Positions 30,374 to 39,340 are shown, counted from the first letter of the stretch. The stretch: DNA of 56,069 nucleotides from Candidatus Methylomirabilota bacterium (GCA_036005065.1 DASYQW010000222.1:1-56069), one strand, 5' to 3'. Program-made: numbers and translations. The notes: generated by a model from the letters alone, not told the origin.

Positions 30374-32377
30374 GCGGCGGCGCCGGCGACGCTCCAGGGC
30401 CGAGGCCGGTTTCCCGCGAGCCGGCGCCGGGCCTCGGCGGCGGCGCCCGGCCCAGACGGCCCAGGCGAGACCACCCAGCAAGGTGACGGCAAGCGCGCTC
30501 CACTCGAGGAGTCCTTCCGAGTACGTCAGCTCTGCCTCGAAGACGTCGAGAGGCATGCGGACCTCGAGGAGCCCCCAGGCGTCCGCTCGGGTTTCCAGGC
30601 GGCCCTGGCCGCTCTTCGCCTGCCAGAGCGGGTAGGCCGCGATCCCGGTCGCGACCCACACGCCCCCGGTGGGCGGCACCAGGAGCCGATAGCGGCGGTG
30701 GGTGATGCGTTCGAGCTGCGGCCACGGCCGGTCACGCCGCTCGAAGACCGTGAAGCCCGCGACCGTGTGCGCGGGCGTGTAGTGGGCGTCGAGGAAGCGC
30801 GCCCGGGGGGCATCGCCGGTCGGGGCGACCACCGTCGCGACCCGCAGCCGGCGCGCGAACGCTTCGAAGGCGTCTGCCGAGAGCCGCTCGGGGGGCTGGC
30901 CGAGCACCCGCTGGCCGTCGAGCTCCTCGGTGAGGGTCTCGATGCGTCGAGGTCGACTCGGGCTGCCCGCGTAGAAGCGCGCCGCCAGCGGGGCCGGATG
31001 GGTGAAGGTGCCATGGACGATCTCGCGGGCCGCGAAAAGTGGAGCGAGGCCGAGGACGTGACTGTGGGCCGCGTACCACGCCGGATCGTGAGCGAGGCGC
31101 AGCGCCGAGGTGAGGAAGAGGACACGGTCAGTGCCGCCGCGCAACACCGCCCAGAGGCGGTCGAGATCGTGGGCGCGGCTCACCTCGTCGAGGTGGGGCC
31201 ACCGCGCCGGCCGCTCTCGGGGCCACAGCGTGAGCGTCGGCTCGCTGCGGGCCGGGCTCGGCAGGAGGGCGAGGAGGGCGACGAGGGCGAGGGCCGCCAC
31301 CGGCCGCGCGCGGCCGCGGGCCTGCTTGGCCGTGGCCGCGGCCACCAGCGCTCCGACGCCGAGGCCGGCGGCCCAGAGCGCGGCGAGCACGACGCCGTCC
31401 GCGAGGCGATCGGGCTCGATGGCCGACCAGCCGCGCCGGAAGAGCGGGGCGTCGAGCAGCAGAACGCCGAGGAGGGCGATCGGGAAGAGCGCGAGAACCG
31501 CGTCGAACGGCCGGCGGCGCAGGAGGATGGCCACCCAGGCCAGCAGGGCCCCGATGCCGATGAGGACGAGGAGCGGGCGCGACCCGAGCTGAGCGAGAAG
31601 CGCCCAGGGTCCCAGGTGGCTCCAGGCGAGCGGAACGACCCAGGCGTGGCGGACGGCGAACGGCAGCGTCCAGAAGGCGGTGAGGGCGAGCGTGAAGCTG
31701 GCGACCGCCCCGGCGGCGAGGAGCGTCGGACGCCCCGGGCGGAGGACCAGGGTGAGGCCGGCGGCCAGGATCATGAGCGTTGCCGCGGCGGGCGCGTTCG
31801 CGGGGTGGCACAGGACGACGGCGGCCGCCGCCGGCGGGGCCCAGCGGGGTGGCTGCCCGGTCTCGATCCAGCGCCGAAGCGCCAGCGCGAGGAGCGGGAG
31901 GAAGCCGAGCGAGAGCCGGCTCGTCAGGATGCCCCAGCGAAGGCTCTCCTCGACCCCGCTCTGGAGCCCGGCGGAGAGCGTGAGGGCGACGAACGCCGGC
32001 GGGAGCGCGAGCCAGCCATCGCCGAGCACCGCGACCAGCAGGACATAGGTGGTGAGGGCCGGGAGGAGCAGCACGACGCCGCAGAGCGCCTGGTAGACCA
32101 CTTCCACCGAGATCGACCAGAGGCCGACCAGCCGGATGAGCGCGCCGGCCACCACGAAGCCGGGCGGGTAGAACTGCAACTCGGGATAACCGCCCCACCA
32201 GTCCGGGTTCCAGTCGGCGGTCCAGCGGCCGTCCGGCACCGTCCGCTCGAGCGCATGCCAGAGACGGAAGAACTGCCCGGGATGATCGTCGAAGGCGGGG
32301 AGGCCGCCGCCGAACGCGGCGAGGGCGAACGCGCCGGCGTACGCCACGAGGAGCAGGGCGGGCCCGACACGCCGCAC
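30371..32377 (-). CDS. large polytopic membrane protein, GT-C-like
   Basis: 668 aa. About ten or more transmembrane helices cover residues 1-380 (ALLLVAYAGAFALAAFGGGLPAFDDHPGQFFR, VLLLPALTTYVLLVAVLGDGW and others). An extracytoplasmic domain follows (about 385-620, with the paired strands AAHSHVLGLAPLF and RITHRRYRLLVPPTGGVWV), then a last helix and Arg-rich tail. The early loop DDHPGQFFR and NPDWWGGYPELQFYPPGF resemble the membrane families annotated as 6-pyruvoyl-tetrahydropterin-synthase-related or GT-C glycosyltransferases. The acidic DD motif in the first loop would fit lipid-linked sugar transfer. It is the last gene of a three-gene operon. Confidence 0.65.
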   Translation of the reverse strand: MRRVGPALLLVAYAGAFALAAFGGGLPAFDDHPGQFFRLWHALERTVPDGRWTADWNPDWWGGYPELQFYPPGFVVAGALIRLVGLWSISVEVVYQALCGVVLLLPALTTYVLLVAVLGDGWLALPPAFVALTLSAGLQSGVEESLRWGILTSRLSLGFLPLLALALRRWIETGQPPRWAPPAAAAVVLCHPANAPAAATLMILAAGLTLVLRPGRPTLLAAGAVASFTLALTAFWTLPFAVRHAWVVPLAWSHLGPWALLAQLGSRPLLVLIGIGALLAWVAILLRRRPFDAVLALFPIALLGVLLLDAPLFRRGWSAIEPDRLADGVVLAALWAAGLGVGALVAAATAKQARGRARPVAALALVALLALLPSPARSEPTLTLWPRERPARWPHLDEVSRAHDLDRLWAVLRGGTDRVLFLTSALRLAHDPAWYAAHSHVLGLAPLFAAREIVHGTFTHPAPLAARFYAGSPSRPRRIETLTEELDGQRVLGQPPERLSADAFEAFARRLRVATVVAPTGDAPRARFLDAHYTPAHTVAGFTVFERRDRPWPQLERITHRRYRLLVPPTGGVWVATGIAAYPLWQAKSGQGRLETRADAWGLLEVRMPLDVFEAELTYSEGLLEWSALAVTLLGGLAWAVWAGRRRRGPAPARGKPASALERRRRRR

Positions 32378-32381
32378 GGCG

Positions 32382-33125
32382 TCATGGTAGCAGAGGCAGC
32401 GTCTCCAGCGGCCAGAAGATGACCCGCAGGCGCCGGGCGAAGTGGAGAAGCGGCGCGGTCGCCGGCAGCGGGATGTCGTGGCCGAGCGTCATCGTGTTCC
32501 GATCGAGCCGGGCCGCCGCCGGCTGGAGCGGCCAGGGCTCGTGGTGGATCTCGCCGCGGCGCAGCCGCCCACGGGACCCCGGCGTGTAGAGACAGTAGCG
32601 CTCCGTGAGCCAGTGGGCGAGCGAGCCGGTCGGAGCGCGGAACACGTCGCCGACGGGGCGATACTGCGCGGCGAACTCGGCCGGCGGCGCATCCTGGTGG
32701 ATCCGCCGGCTCGCGTATCGGACGGCGTCGCCGGCGCCGTCCACCGTCATGCGGGCACGGAAGTACGGGAGCCGGTACCACTGCCGGGCGATGGCGACGA
32801 TCAGGCGGTTCCCGGCATCGAGGCTGAAGAAGAAGACGCCGGGCTTCCCCTCGACCGTGACGTAGGTGCGCACGTTCAGCTCGGGGAAGGCCGAGAGCCC
32901 GGGTACGGCCGGCAACCCGCGGAGGCGGACCGTCATGTGGAAGGGGATGATGCCGAGCCAGGCCTCGCCGTCGAAGGTGTCGATGGCGAGGGTGGGCGGC
33001 ACCAGCGCGCGCAGCAGCGCGACCGGAACCGGCCAGTGAGCGAAGAGCAGGTCGTACCAGGTCTGGGTCATCACCCACGGTCGGTCGGGGAGAGGCCATG
33101 GCCGGTGCTCGGCGGGTGGGATCAT
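32382..33125 (-). CDS. DUF2071 (YqjF-like) protein
   Basis: 247 aa from ATG 33125, which overlaps the stop of the SPL-like gene as ATGA. The DUF2071 pattern is clear: WVMTQTWYDLLFAHWPVPVALLRALVPP, LAIDTFDGEAWLGIIPFHM, LNVRTYVTVEGKPGVFFFSLDAGN and FWPLETLPLLP. The family resembles acetoacetate decarboxylase folds; function is not established. The membrane protein starts 4 nt after its stop. Confidence 0.9.
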   Translation of the reverse strand: MIPPAEHRPWPLPDRPWVMTQTWYDLLFAHWPVPVALLRALVPPTLAIDTFDGEAWLGIIPFHMTVRLRGLPAVPGLSAFPELNVRTYVTVEGKPGVFFFSLDAGNRLIVAIARQWYRLPYFRARMTVDGAGDAVRYASRRIHQDAPPAEFAAQYRPVGDVFRAPTGSLAHWLTERYCLYTPGSRGRLRRGEIHHEPWPLQPAAARLDRNTMTLGHDIPLPATAPLLHFARRLRVIFWPLETLPLLP

Positions 33126-34033
33126 GGGGGCGAGGACTGGATGGCCAGAGCGAGCTGAGCCGGCTCCGGTGGGGGCACACGCGGTGCCCGCCGGCGGTCG
33201 GCGATCTCGTACTGCTGCCTGAGCTCCCCGACCTGCCGGAGGACCGGCACCGACTCGCGGCGGGGGAGGGAGGCGCGCCCGCCGTAGAGCCGCTCGTAGC
33301 GGCGAAGCTCGTCGGGCCAGTCGCGCGCGAGGTGCGCGAGGAAGTGCTCGCGCGTCCCCGGCCGGAGATACAGGAGATTCGCCCACAGATGGGTCGCGCC
33401 CGCCTCGCGGGCCGCCCGGACCACCTCGGCGAGCTGCTCGGGACGATCGGAGAGCCCGGGAAGGATCGGCGCGATCCCCACGCCGGCCTTGATGCCGGCG
33501 TCCACGAGGGCTCGGAGGGCCCGCAGCCGCTGGCGGGGAGGCGCGGTCCCCGGCTCGGTCGTTCGCCACACGTCGGCATCGAGAGTCGGCACCGAGAAGT
33601 TCACGGAGACCTCGGCCCGGCGCGCCGCCTCCTGGAGGACGTCGATGTCACGGACGATCAGGGGCCCGCGCGTGATCAGACTGAATGGGTTGCCCACCGA
33701 TCCGAGGACCTCGAGACAGCCGCGCGTGAGGCGATAGCGGCCCTCGGCCGGCTGGTAGGGATCCGTCGCCGCGCCGATTGCGACATCCTCGCGCCGCCAG
33801 GACGGCCGGGTGACCTCCCGGCGAAGCACCTGGGCGATGTTGACCTTGACGCGGATCGACCGCCCGTAGCGGTCATCGGCCGGGCGATCGGCGCGCTGTT
33901 CGAAGGCGCGCACGTAGCAGAACGTGCAGCGGTGGGTGCAGCCCATGTACGGGTTCAAGGACCACTTGAAGTCCATCCCCGTGACCCGGTTCAGGGCTGC
34001 CCGGCAGGGCTCCTCGCGGTACTCGACGGGCAC
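33122..34033 (-). CDS. SPL-like radical SAM protein (Rv2578c family)
   Basis: 303 aa from GTG 34033. The cluster motif C32-x3-C36-x2-C39 (GCTHRCTFCYVR) is the radical SAM [4Fe-4S] site. The N-terminal LNPYMGCTHRCTFCYVR and IGAATDPYQPAEGRYRLTRG match the Rv2578c family, related to spore photoproduct lyase. Substrate unknown. It heads an operon with the DUF2071 and membrane protein. A promoter with an imperfect palindrome in its spacer lies immediately upstream. Confidence 0.92.
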   Translation of the reverse strand: MPVEYREEPCRAALNRVTGMDFKWSLNPYMGCTHRCTFCYVRAFEQRADRPADDRYGRSIRVKVNIAQVLRREVTRPSWRREDVAIGAATDPYQPAEGRYRLTRGCLEVLGSVGNPFSLITRGPLIVRDIDVLQEAARRAEVSVNFSVPTLDADVWRTTEPGTAPPRQRLRALRALVDAGIKAGVGIAPILPGLSDRPEQLAEVVRAAREAGATHLWANLLYLRPGTREHFLAHLARDWPDELRRYERLYGGRASLPRRESVPVLRQVGELRQQYEIADRRRAPRVPPPEPAQLALAIQSSPP

Positions 34034-34039
34034 GAGGTC

Positions 34040-34068
34040 ACTATATCAACACCTGTTAAGCCACACAA
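34040..34068 (-). promoter_or_regulatory. promoter with embedded palindrome, SPL-like operon
   Basis: On the minus strand TTGTGT (34068-34063), 17-nt spacer, TATAGT (34045-34040), GTG at 34033. The spacer holds TTAACA-GG-TGTTGA (34059-34046), an 11-of-12 dyad, well placed to be an operator. Confidence 0.5.
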
Positions 34069-34148
34069 GGGTGGGTCTCGACCGGATGCCGCCGCGATGC
34101 CCGCGAGGTGGGCGTCCCTGCCAGGGGCCGGGAAATGGCCGCGCTTCC

Positions 34149-34178
34149 TTGACGCGTGCCCGTCGCGCGTGTTAGATG
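34149..34178 (+). promoter_or_regulatory. possible promoter for threonine synthase
   Basis: TTGACG (34149-34154) followed after 18 nt by TAGATG (34173-34178). The -10 is weak. The ATG is at 34224. Confidence 0.35.
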
Positions 34179-34223
34179 TGTCAGATATCGTCGGGGCTCG
34201 AATCCCCGGGAGGACCCGGCCGA

Positions 34224-35471
34224 ATGGAAAGGGTGAAGGGGCTCAAGTGCCGGGAGTGCGCCCGCGGCTATCCTCTGGCCCCACTTCACGTTTGCGACTT
34301 CTGCTTCGGCCCGCTGGAGGTGGACTACCGTTACGAGGCGCTGCGGGGGCTGGTGACTCGGGACCGCATCGCCGCCGGTCCTCCCAGCATCTGGCGCTAC
34401 AAGGACCTGCTGCCGGTCGAGGGGGAGGTCGCCATCGGCCGCCACGCGGGGTACACCCCTCTCGTCCGCGCCTGGAACCTGGGTGAGGAACTGGGCGTCC
34501 GCGAGCTGTACGTCAAGAACGACGCGGTCTGCCATCCGACCTGCTCGTTCAAGGACCGGGTGGTCAGCGTCGCGGTCACCAAGGCCAAGGAATTCGGCTT
34601 CGACACGGTCGCCTGCGCGTCTACCGGAAACCTGGCCAACTCGGTGGCTGCTCACGCGGCCCAGGCCCGGCTGCGCTCTTTCGTCTTCATCCCGGCCGAC
34701 CTCGAGCCGGGGAAGGTGCTCGGCACGCTCGTCTATGGTCCGGTGCTGGTTGCAGTCGAGGGAACGTACGACGAGGTGAACCGCCTCTGCTCCGAAGTGG
34801 CCGACCAGTACCCCTGGGCGTTCGCCAACATCAATCTCCGGCCCTTTTACGCCGAAGGGTCCAAGACCTACGGCTACGAGATCGCCGAGCAGCTCGGCTG
34901 GCACGCCCCGGCCCACGTCGTGGTGCCCTGCGCCGGCGGGTCGCTCCTCACCAAGATCTGGAAGGCCTTCCAGGAGCTCCACGCGCTCGACCTCATCGGG
35001 GACGTCCGGACGCGGATGTACGCGGCCCAGGCGGCCGGATGCGGCCCTATCGTGACGATGATCAAGCAGGACTCGGACACGCTCGTCCCCGTCCGTCCCA
35101 ACACCATCGCCAAGTCGCTGGCCATCGGGAATCCGGCCGACGGCTACTACGCGTACCGCGTCGTGAAGGACTCCGGCGGCGCCGGCGAGCACGCGACCGA
35201 CGAGGAGATCCTGGAGGCGATGGGGCTCCTGGCGCGCACCGAGGGGATCTTCACGGAGACCGCCGGGGGCGTGACGCTGGCGGCCGCCCGGAAGCTCATC
35301 GATCGGGGCGTGATTCCCCGCGACGAGTCGATCGTCGTCTGTATCACCGGCAACGGGCTCAAGACGGTCGAGGCGCTCGGGTCGCGGCTCTCCGAGCCCG
35401 TGCGGATCCGCCCGAACGTGGCGGCCTTCGATCGGGCCCTGGCGGATCTGAAGACCCTTACCCAATCCTGA
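34224..35471 (+). CDS. thrC: threonine synthase (fold-type II PLP enzyme)
   Basis: 415 aa from ATG 34224, with GGGAGG upstream; an ATG at 34176 lacks a site. An N-terminal zinc ribbon is formed by C9, C12, C24 and C27. The PLP Lys is K110 in TCSFKDRVVSVAV. Other family motifs: ACASTGNLANSVAAHAAQA, PCAGGSLLTKIWK and TGNGLKTVEA. Threonine synthase converts O-phosphohomoserine to threonine. The next two genes encode a MoaD/ThiS-like carrier and its E1-like activator, a context also seen for thiocarboxylate-dependent PLP sulfhydrylases such as CysM with CysO, so a sulfur role is possible. Confidence 0.9.
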   Translation: MERVKGLKCRECARGYPLAPLHVCDFCFGPLEVDYRYEALRGLVTRDRIAAGPPSIWRYKDLLPVEGEVAIGRHAGYTPLVRAWNLGEELGVRELYVKNDAVCHPTCSFKDRVVSVAVTKAKEFGFDTVACASTGNLANSVAAHAAQARLRSFVFIPADLEPGKVLGTLVYGPVLVAVEGTYDEVNRLCSEVADQYPWAFANINLRPFYAEGSKTYGYEIAEQLGWHAPAHVVVPCAGGSLLTKIWKAFQELHALDLIGDVRTRMYAAQAAGCGPIVTMIKQDSDTLVPVRPNTIAKSLAIGNPADGYYAYRVVKDSGGAGEHATDEEILEAMGLLARTEGIFTETAGGVTLAAARKLIDRGVIPRDESIVVCITGNGLKTVEALGSRLSEPVRIRPNVAAFDRALADLKTLTQS

Positions 35472-35520
35472 CGGCCGTGCCGATGGCGGTCGCAGCCCGT
35501 CCTCAAAGGAGGAGCGAGAG

Positions 35521-35799
35521 ATGCCTGTCCTGGTGCGTATTCCGACCCCTCTTCGCCGCGTCACCAACGGCATCGGCGAGGTCAAGGGGGGGGGCAAGGA
35601 TGTCGCGGCGCTGATCGACGATCTGGAACGCCAGTATCCCGGGCTCCGCGATCGACTGGTCGAGGAATCCGGCGAGCTCAGGCGGTTCATCAACATCTAC
35701 GTGAACGAGGAAGACATCCGTTTCCTCTCGGGGAAGGGGACCGCGCTCAAGGACGGGGACGAAGTCTCCATCGTGCCGGCCATCGCGGGAGGGTGGTGA
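35521..35799 (+). CDS. MoaD/ThiS-like ubiquitin-fold sulfur carrier ending GGW
   Basis: 92 aa with a good ribosome binding site (AAAGGAGG, 35502-35509 region). Beta-grasp fold: VLVRIPTPLRRV, EVKGGGKDVAALIDDLERQ, VNEEDIRFLSGKGTALKDGDEVSIVPAIAGGW. The C-terminal GG that must be adenylated and thiocarboxylated is followed by one extra Trp, so the tail would need trimming first. The closest relatives in style are archaeal and actinobacterial MoaD-like and CysO proteins. It lies between threonine synthase and the ThiF/MoeB-like enzyme. Confidence 0.9.
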   Translation: MPVLVRIPTPLRRVTNGIGEVKGGGKDVAALIDDLERQYPGLRDRLVEESGELRRFINIYVNEEDIRFLSGKGTALKDGDEVSIVPAIAGGW

Positions 35800-35840
35800 G
35801 GCGCGAACATCCGACGGGCGGCCGTGACCCGAGGCGCTCG

Positions 35841-36605
35841 ATGTACGTTGAACTGACGGAGGAAAGACTGCGGCGGTACAGCCGCCAGGTCATCCTGCCG
35901 GAGGTCGGCGGGGCCGGGCAAGCCCGTCTCTTCGCCTCCCGCGTCCTGGTGGTCGGGGCCGGCGGTCTCGGCTCGCCGGCCGCGCTCTACCTGGCGGGAG
36001 CGGGGATCGGCACGCTCGGGCTCGTGGACTCCGACGCGGTCGAGCTCTCGAACCTCCCGCGACAGATCCTCCACGGCACCAAGGATCTCGAGCGCCCGAA
36101 GGTAGACTCGGCTCAGGCGCGGCTCGAGGAGCTGAACCCGGAGGTGCGAGTCGTGCCGCACCACGTGCGACTCGCGGCCGACACCGCGCGGGCCCTCATC
36201 GAGGACTACCAGGTCGTCGTCGAGGGCTCGGACAGCCTGACCACCAAGCTCCTGGTCAACGACGCCTGCGTGGCCCTCGGGGTGCCCCTCGTCGTGGCCG
36301 GGGTCGTGGGCTGGGACGGCCAGCTCCTGGTGGTGCGCCCGGGCGCCACCGCTTGCTACCGATGCGTCGTCCGCACCGCGCCGCCGGCGGGAGCGGTGCC
36401 GTCGTGCCAGGAGGCCGGCATTCTGGGGCCGATCGCGGGCATCGTGGGAAGCCTCCAGGCGACGGAGGCGTTGAAGCTCTGCCTCGGGCTCGACAGCCCC
36501 ATGGCCGGTCACCTCCTCTTCTTCGATGGCCGCTCGGGGGAGACGTCGTGGGTGTCGGTACGCCGGGACCCGACCTGTCCGGCATGCGGGAGTTGTGATC
36601 GATGA
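35841..36605 (+). CDS. moeB: ThiF/MoeB-type adenylyltransferase (E1-like)
   Basis: 254 aa from ATG 35841. The nucleotide-binding GAGGLGSP is at 39-46, with RYSRQVILPEVGGAGQ before it, DSDAVELSNLPRQILH for the adenylation site, and a zinc site formed by C172/C175 and C246/C249. C189 in PSCQEAG is the position of the proposed catalytic or acceptor Cys. There is no rhodanese domain, so sulfur must come from another protein. It would adenylate the C terminus of the adjacent MoaD-like carrier. Whether it serves Moco, thiamine or amino-acid sulfur cannot be decided. Confidence 0.92.
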   Translation: MYVELTEERLRRYSRQVILPEVGGAGQARLFASRVLVVGAGGLGSPAALYLAGAGIGTLGLVDSDAVELSNLPRQILHGTKDLERPKVDSAQARLEELNPEVRVVPHHVRLAADTARALIEDYQVVVEGSDSLTTKLLVNDACVALGVPLVVAGVVGWDGQLLVVRPGATACYRCVVRTAPPAGAVPSCQEAGILGPIAGIVGSLQATEALKLCLGLDSPMAGHLLFFDGRSGETSWVSVRRDPTCPACGSCDR

Positions 36606-37777
36606 CGACGCCGCGGATCTCGAAGCGCGTCCAGGGGTTCACCGAGTCGGTGATCCGAGAGATGACCCGGGTGAACGCCGAGCACGGGGGCGTGAACCTG
36701 GCCCAGGGGTTCCCGAACTTCCCGCCGCCCAAGGAGCTGGCTGAGGCGGCGCACCGGGCGATCGATGGCGACTTCCACCAGTACGCGATCACCTGGGGAG
36801 CGCGGAACCTGCGCGAGGCGATCGCCGCCAAGTTCGAGCATTTCTACGGCAAGCCGGTGGATCCCGAACGGCAGGTGACGGTCTGCTGCGGCTCGACGGA
36901 GGCGATGCTCTCGAGCCTCCTGGCCGTCCTCGACCCCGGCGACGAGATCATCATCTTCGAGCCGTTCTACGAGAACTACGGACCCGGAGCGATCATCTCC
37001 GGAGCCCGACCGGTGTACGTCCCGCTCGAGCCGCCGGCGTTCTCGTTCGACCCCGACCGGCTCGCCCGGGCCTTCACTCCCCGCACGAAGGCCATCATCT
37101 TCAACAGCCCGAACAACCCCACCGGAAAGGTCTTCAACCTGCGGGAGCTCGAGTCGATCGCCGAGCTCTGCCAGAAGCACGACGTCCTCGCCATTACCGA
37201 CGAGATCTACGAGCACATCGTGTTCGACGGCCACCGGCACATCCCGATCGCGACGCTTCCCGGGATGTGGGACCGGACGATCACCATCTCGGGTGTCTCC
37301 AAGTCGTACTCGGTGACGGGCTGGCGGATCGGCTACACGATCAGCTCTCCCGAGATCGCCGTCGGGATCCGCCGCGCCCACGACTTCGTGACCGTGGGCG
37401 CGCCGGCTCCCCTGCAGGAGGCGGCGGTGACCGCCCTTCACCTGCCGGACAGCTACTATCTGAGCCTCCGTGAGGCGTATCAGGCCCGTCGGGATCTCCT
37501 CTGCCCGCTGCTCGAGAAGGCCGGGTTCCCCATCTTCAGGCCGTCCGGGGCCTATTACGTGTTGACGGAGTGCCGGCACTTCCTCCAGCGCTACGGCCTG
37601 CCCGATGACACGGCCTTCGCCATGTACCTCGTGAAGGAGGTCGGAGTCGCGACGGTTCCGGGATCCTCCTTCTACGCCCACCCGGAGCTCGGCCGGACCA
37701 AGATCCGCTTCTGCTTTCCGAAGACCGACGACGTCCTCCTGGACGCCGGACGCCGCCTGCAGGCGCTCGCCCGCTGA
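36602..37777 (+). CDS. class I/II aminotransferase
   Basis: 391 aa, starting within the ATGA of the MoeB-like stop. PLP Lys is K234 in SGVSKSYSVTGWRIGY. NSPNNPTGKVF and ITDEIYEHIVFDG carry the Asn and Asp/Tyr cofactor contacts, and KIRFCFPK has the carboxylate-binding Arg. The sequence is closest in style to kynurenine/glutamine transaminase K and methionine aminotransferases. Cytosolic. It is part of an operon from the MoaD-like gene to glycerate 2-kinase. Confidence 0.93.
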   Translation: MTTPRISKRVQGFTESVIREMTRVNAEHGGVNLAQGFPNFPPPKELAEAAHRAIDGDFHQYAITWGARNLREAIAAKFEHFYGKPVDPERQVTVCCGSTEAMLSSLLAVLDPGDEIIIFEPFYENYGPGAIISGARPVYVPLEPPAFSFDPDRLARAFTPRTKAIIFNSPNNPTGKVFNLRELESIAELCQKHDVLAITDEIYEHIVFDGHRHIPIATLPGMWDRTITISGVSKSYSVTGWRIGYTISSPEIAVGIRRAHDFVTVGAPAPLQEAAVTALHLPDSYYLSLREAYQARRDLLCPLLEKAGFPIFRPSGAYYVLTECRHFLQRYGLPDDTAFAMYLVKEVGVATVPGSSFYAHPELGRTKIRFCFPKTDDVLLDAGRRLQALAR

Positions 37778-37788
37778 GGCGAGCGCCC

Positions 37789-39156
37789 GTGACCGACCTC
37801 GCCGCGCTGCGCCGCGCGGCCCGCCAGATCCTCGACGTCGCCATCGCCGCCGGCGATGCCCGCCGCCTGACCGAGCACGCGCTCCGGCTCGAGGACGGCC
37901 GCCTCTTGGTGGCCAGCCGGAGCTTCGAGCTCGGGCGGGTCCGCCGGATCGTGGTGGTCGGGGTGGGGAAGGCCTCGGAGGCGATGGCTGACGCGATCGA
38001 GGACGTGCTGGGCACGCGCATCGCCGACGGGCTGGTCGTCGTCAAGGAGGCGCGCGGGGCGCGCTCGGGGCGCATCCGTGTCGTGGAAGCCGGCCACCCA
38101 CTCCCCGACGAGCGGGGCCGGGCGGCGGCCGCGGAGATCCTGCAACTGGTGCGTGGCGCGGGGCCCGACGACCTCGTGGTGTGCCTGATCTCCGGTGGCG
38201 GCTCGGCCCTGGCGCCGGCCCCGGTCCCCGGCATCGGTCTGGCGGACAAGCAGACGGTGACGCGCCTCTTGCTGGAGACCGGGGCGACCATCAACGAGCT
38301 GAACACGGTTCGCAAGCACCTCTCCTTCCTGAAGGGAGGCCAGCTCGCCCGGGCGGCCTCCCCGGCCTCCGTCGTCGCGCTCCTTCTCTCCGATGTGATC
38401 GGCGACCCCGTCGACGTCATCGCCTCGGGGCCGACGGCGCCCGACCCGACGACGTTCGCCGATGCCCTCGCCGTGCTCGAGCGGTTCGGTCTGCGCGCCC
38501 GGGTTCCCGACTCGGTGCGGGCGCACCTCGAGGCGGGCGCGCGAGGCGACGTCCCCGACACGCCGAAGCCCGACGATCCGGCGTTCGCGAGGGTGACCAA
38601 CGTCGTCATCGGCAACAACCGCCTCGTCGCCACGGCGGCAACAGAGGAGGCGGCGCGGCTCGGCTACCCGCCGCTCTTCCTGACACGCCAGATTCAGGGC
38701 GAAGCCCGGGAGGTCGCTCGCGTCTTCGCCGCGGTGCTGCGCGACGCGGCGGCGGCGGGCGCTCCGGTCGGCCGGCCCGGCTGCCTCCTCGCCGCCGGGG
38801 AGACGACCGTCACCGTGCGCGGTCCGGGGAAGGGAGGGCGGTGCCAGGAGTTCTGCCTCGCGCTGGCCCCGATGCTGGCGGAGCTGCCCGGAGTGGTCGT
38901 GCTGGCGGCCGGGACCGATGGCAGCGACGGGCCGACGGACGCCGCGGGGGCAGTCGTGGATCCGACGACGGTCGCCCGGGCGCGCGCTCTGGGACTCGAC
39001 CCGCGTCCGGCGCTCGCCGCGAACGACGCCTACACCTTCTTCTCGGGCCTCGGCGACCTCGTCGTCACCGGACCGACGGGGACCAATCTCCTGGATCTCT
39101 ACCTGGGGCTCGTCGGCGACCCCACGGATTCGCGCCAGGCGAGGCATCTCGCATGA
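37789..39156 (+). CDS. glycerate 2-kinase (MOFRL family)
   Basis: 455 aa from GTG 37789, 11 nt after the aminotransferase. The GckA/TtuD type is recognised by VVVGVGKASEAMADAIEDVL, EAGHPLPDERG, CLISGGGSALAPAP, TINELNTVRKHLSFLKGGQLA, LLLSDVIGDPVDVIASGPT, and the C-terminal MOFRL part (GGETTVTV-type AAGETTVTVRGPGKGGRCQE, TDGSDGPTDAAGAVVD, GDLVVTGPTGTN). It phosphorylates glycerate to 2-phosphoglycerate. With the aminotransferase and Hyi this suggests glyoxylate/serine or hydroxypyruvate assimilation. Confidence 0.94.
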   Translation: MTDLAALRRAARQILDVAIAAGDARRLTEHALRLEDGRLLVASRSFELGRVRRIVVVGVGKASEAMADAIEDVLGTRIADGLVVVKEARGARSGRIRVVEAGHPLPDERGRAAAAEILQLVRGAGPDDLVVCLISGGGSALAPAPVPGIGLADKQTVTRLLLETGATINELNTVRKHLSFLKGGQLARAASPASVVALLLSDVIGDPVDVIASGPTAPDPTTFADALAVLERFGLRARVPDSVRAHLEAGARGDVPDTPKPDDPAFARVTNVVIGNNRLVATAATEEAARLGYPPLFLTRQIQGEAREVARVFAAVLRDAAAAGAPVGRPGCLLAAGETTVTVRGPGKGGRCQEFCLALAPMLAELPGVVVLAAGTDGSDGPTDAAGAVVDPTTVARARALGLDPRPALAANDAYTFFSGLGDLVVTGPTGTNLLDLYLGLVGDPTDSRQARHLA

Positions 39157-39311
39157 GCTTCGGCATTCCCGACGCTGCCCAGCGCATAGGCGGGGAGGTG
39201 TTTGCCCCTTGTCCTTCGCGTGCTTGCCGGCGTTTCCCACCAACTTATCCACGGTCGGCGCACCGAAACGGTGGAAACGGACAGACCGGGCGAGCGCGCG
39301 GGGTCCGCGGT

Positions 39312-39340
39312 TTGACCGGGTGGAACCCATCCGGTATCCT
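39312..39340 (+). promoter_or_regulatory. promoter for the rlmN operon
   Basis: TTGACC (39312-39317), 17-nt spacer, TATCCT (39335-39340), ATG at 39350. The transcript would begin almost at the start codon. Confidence 0.5.

Noticed and set aside
39245-39253. TTATCCACG, one base from a DnaA box
   Set aside because: A single site without neighbours, without dnaA, dnaN or AT-rich DNA; chance match in the rlmN upstream region.
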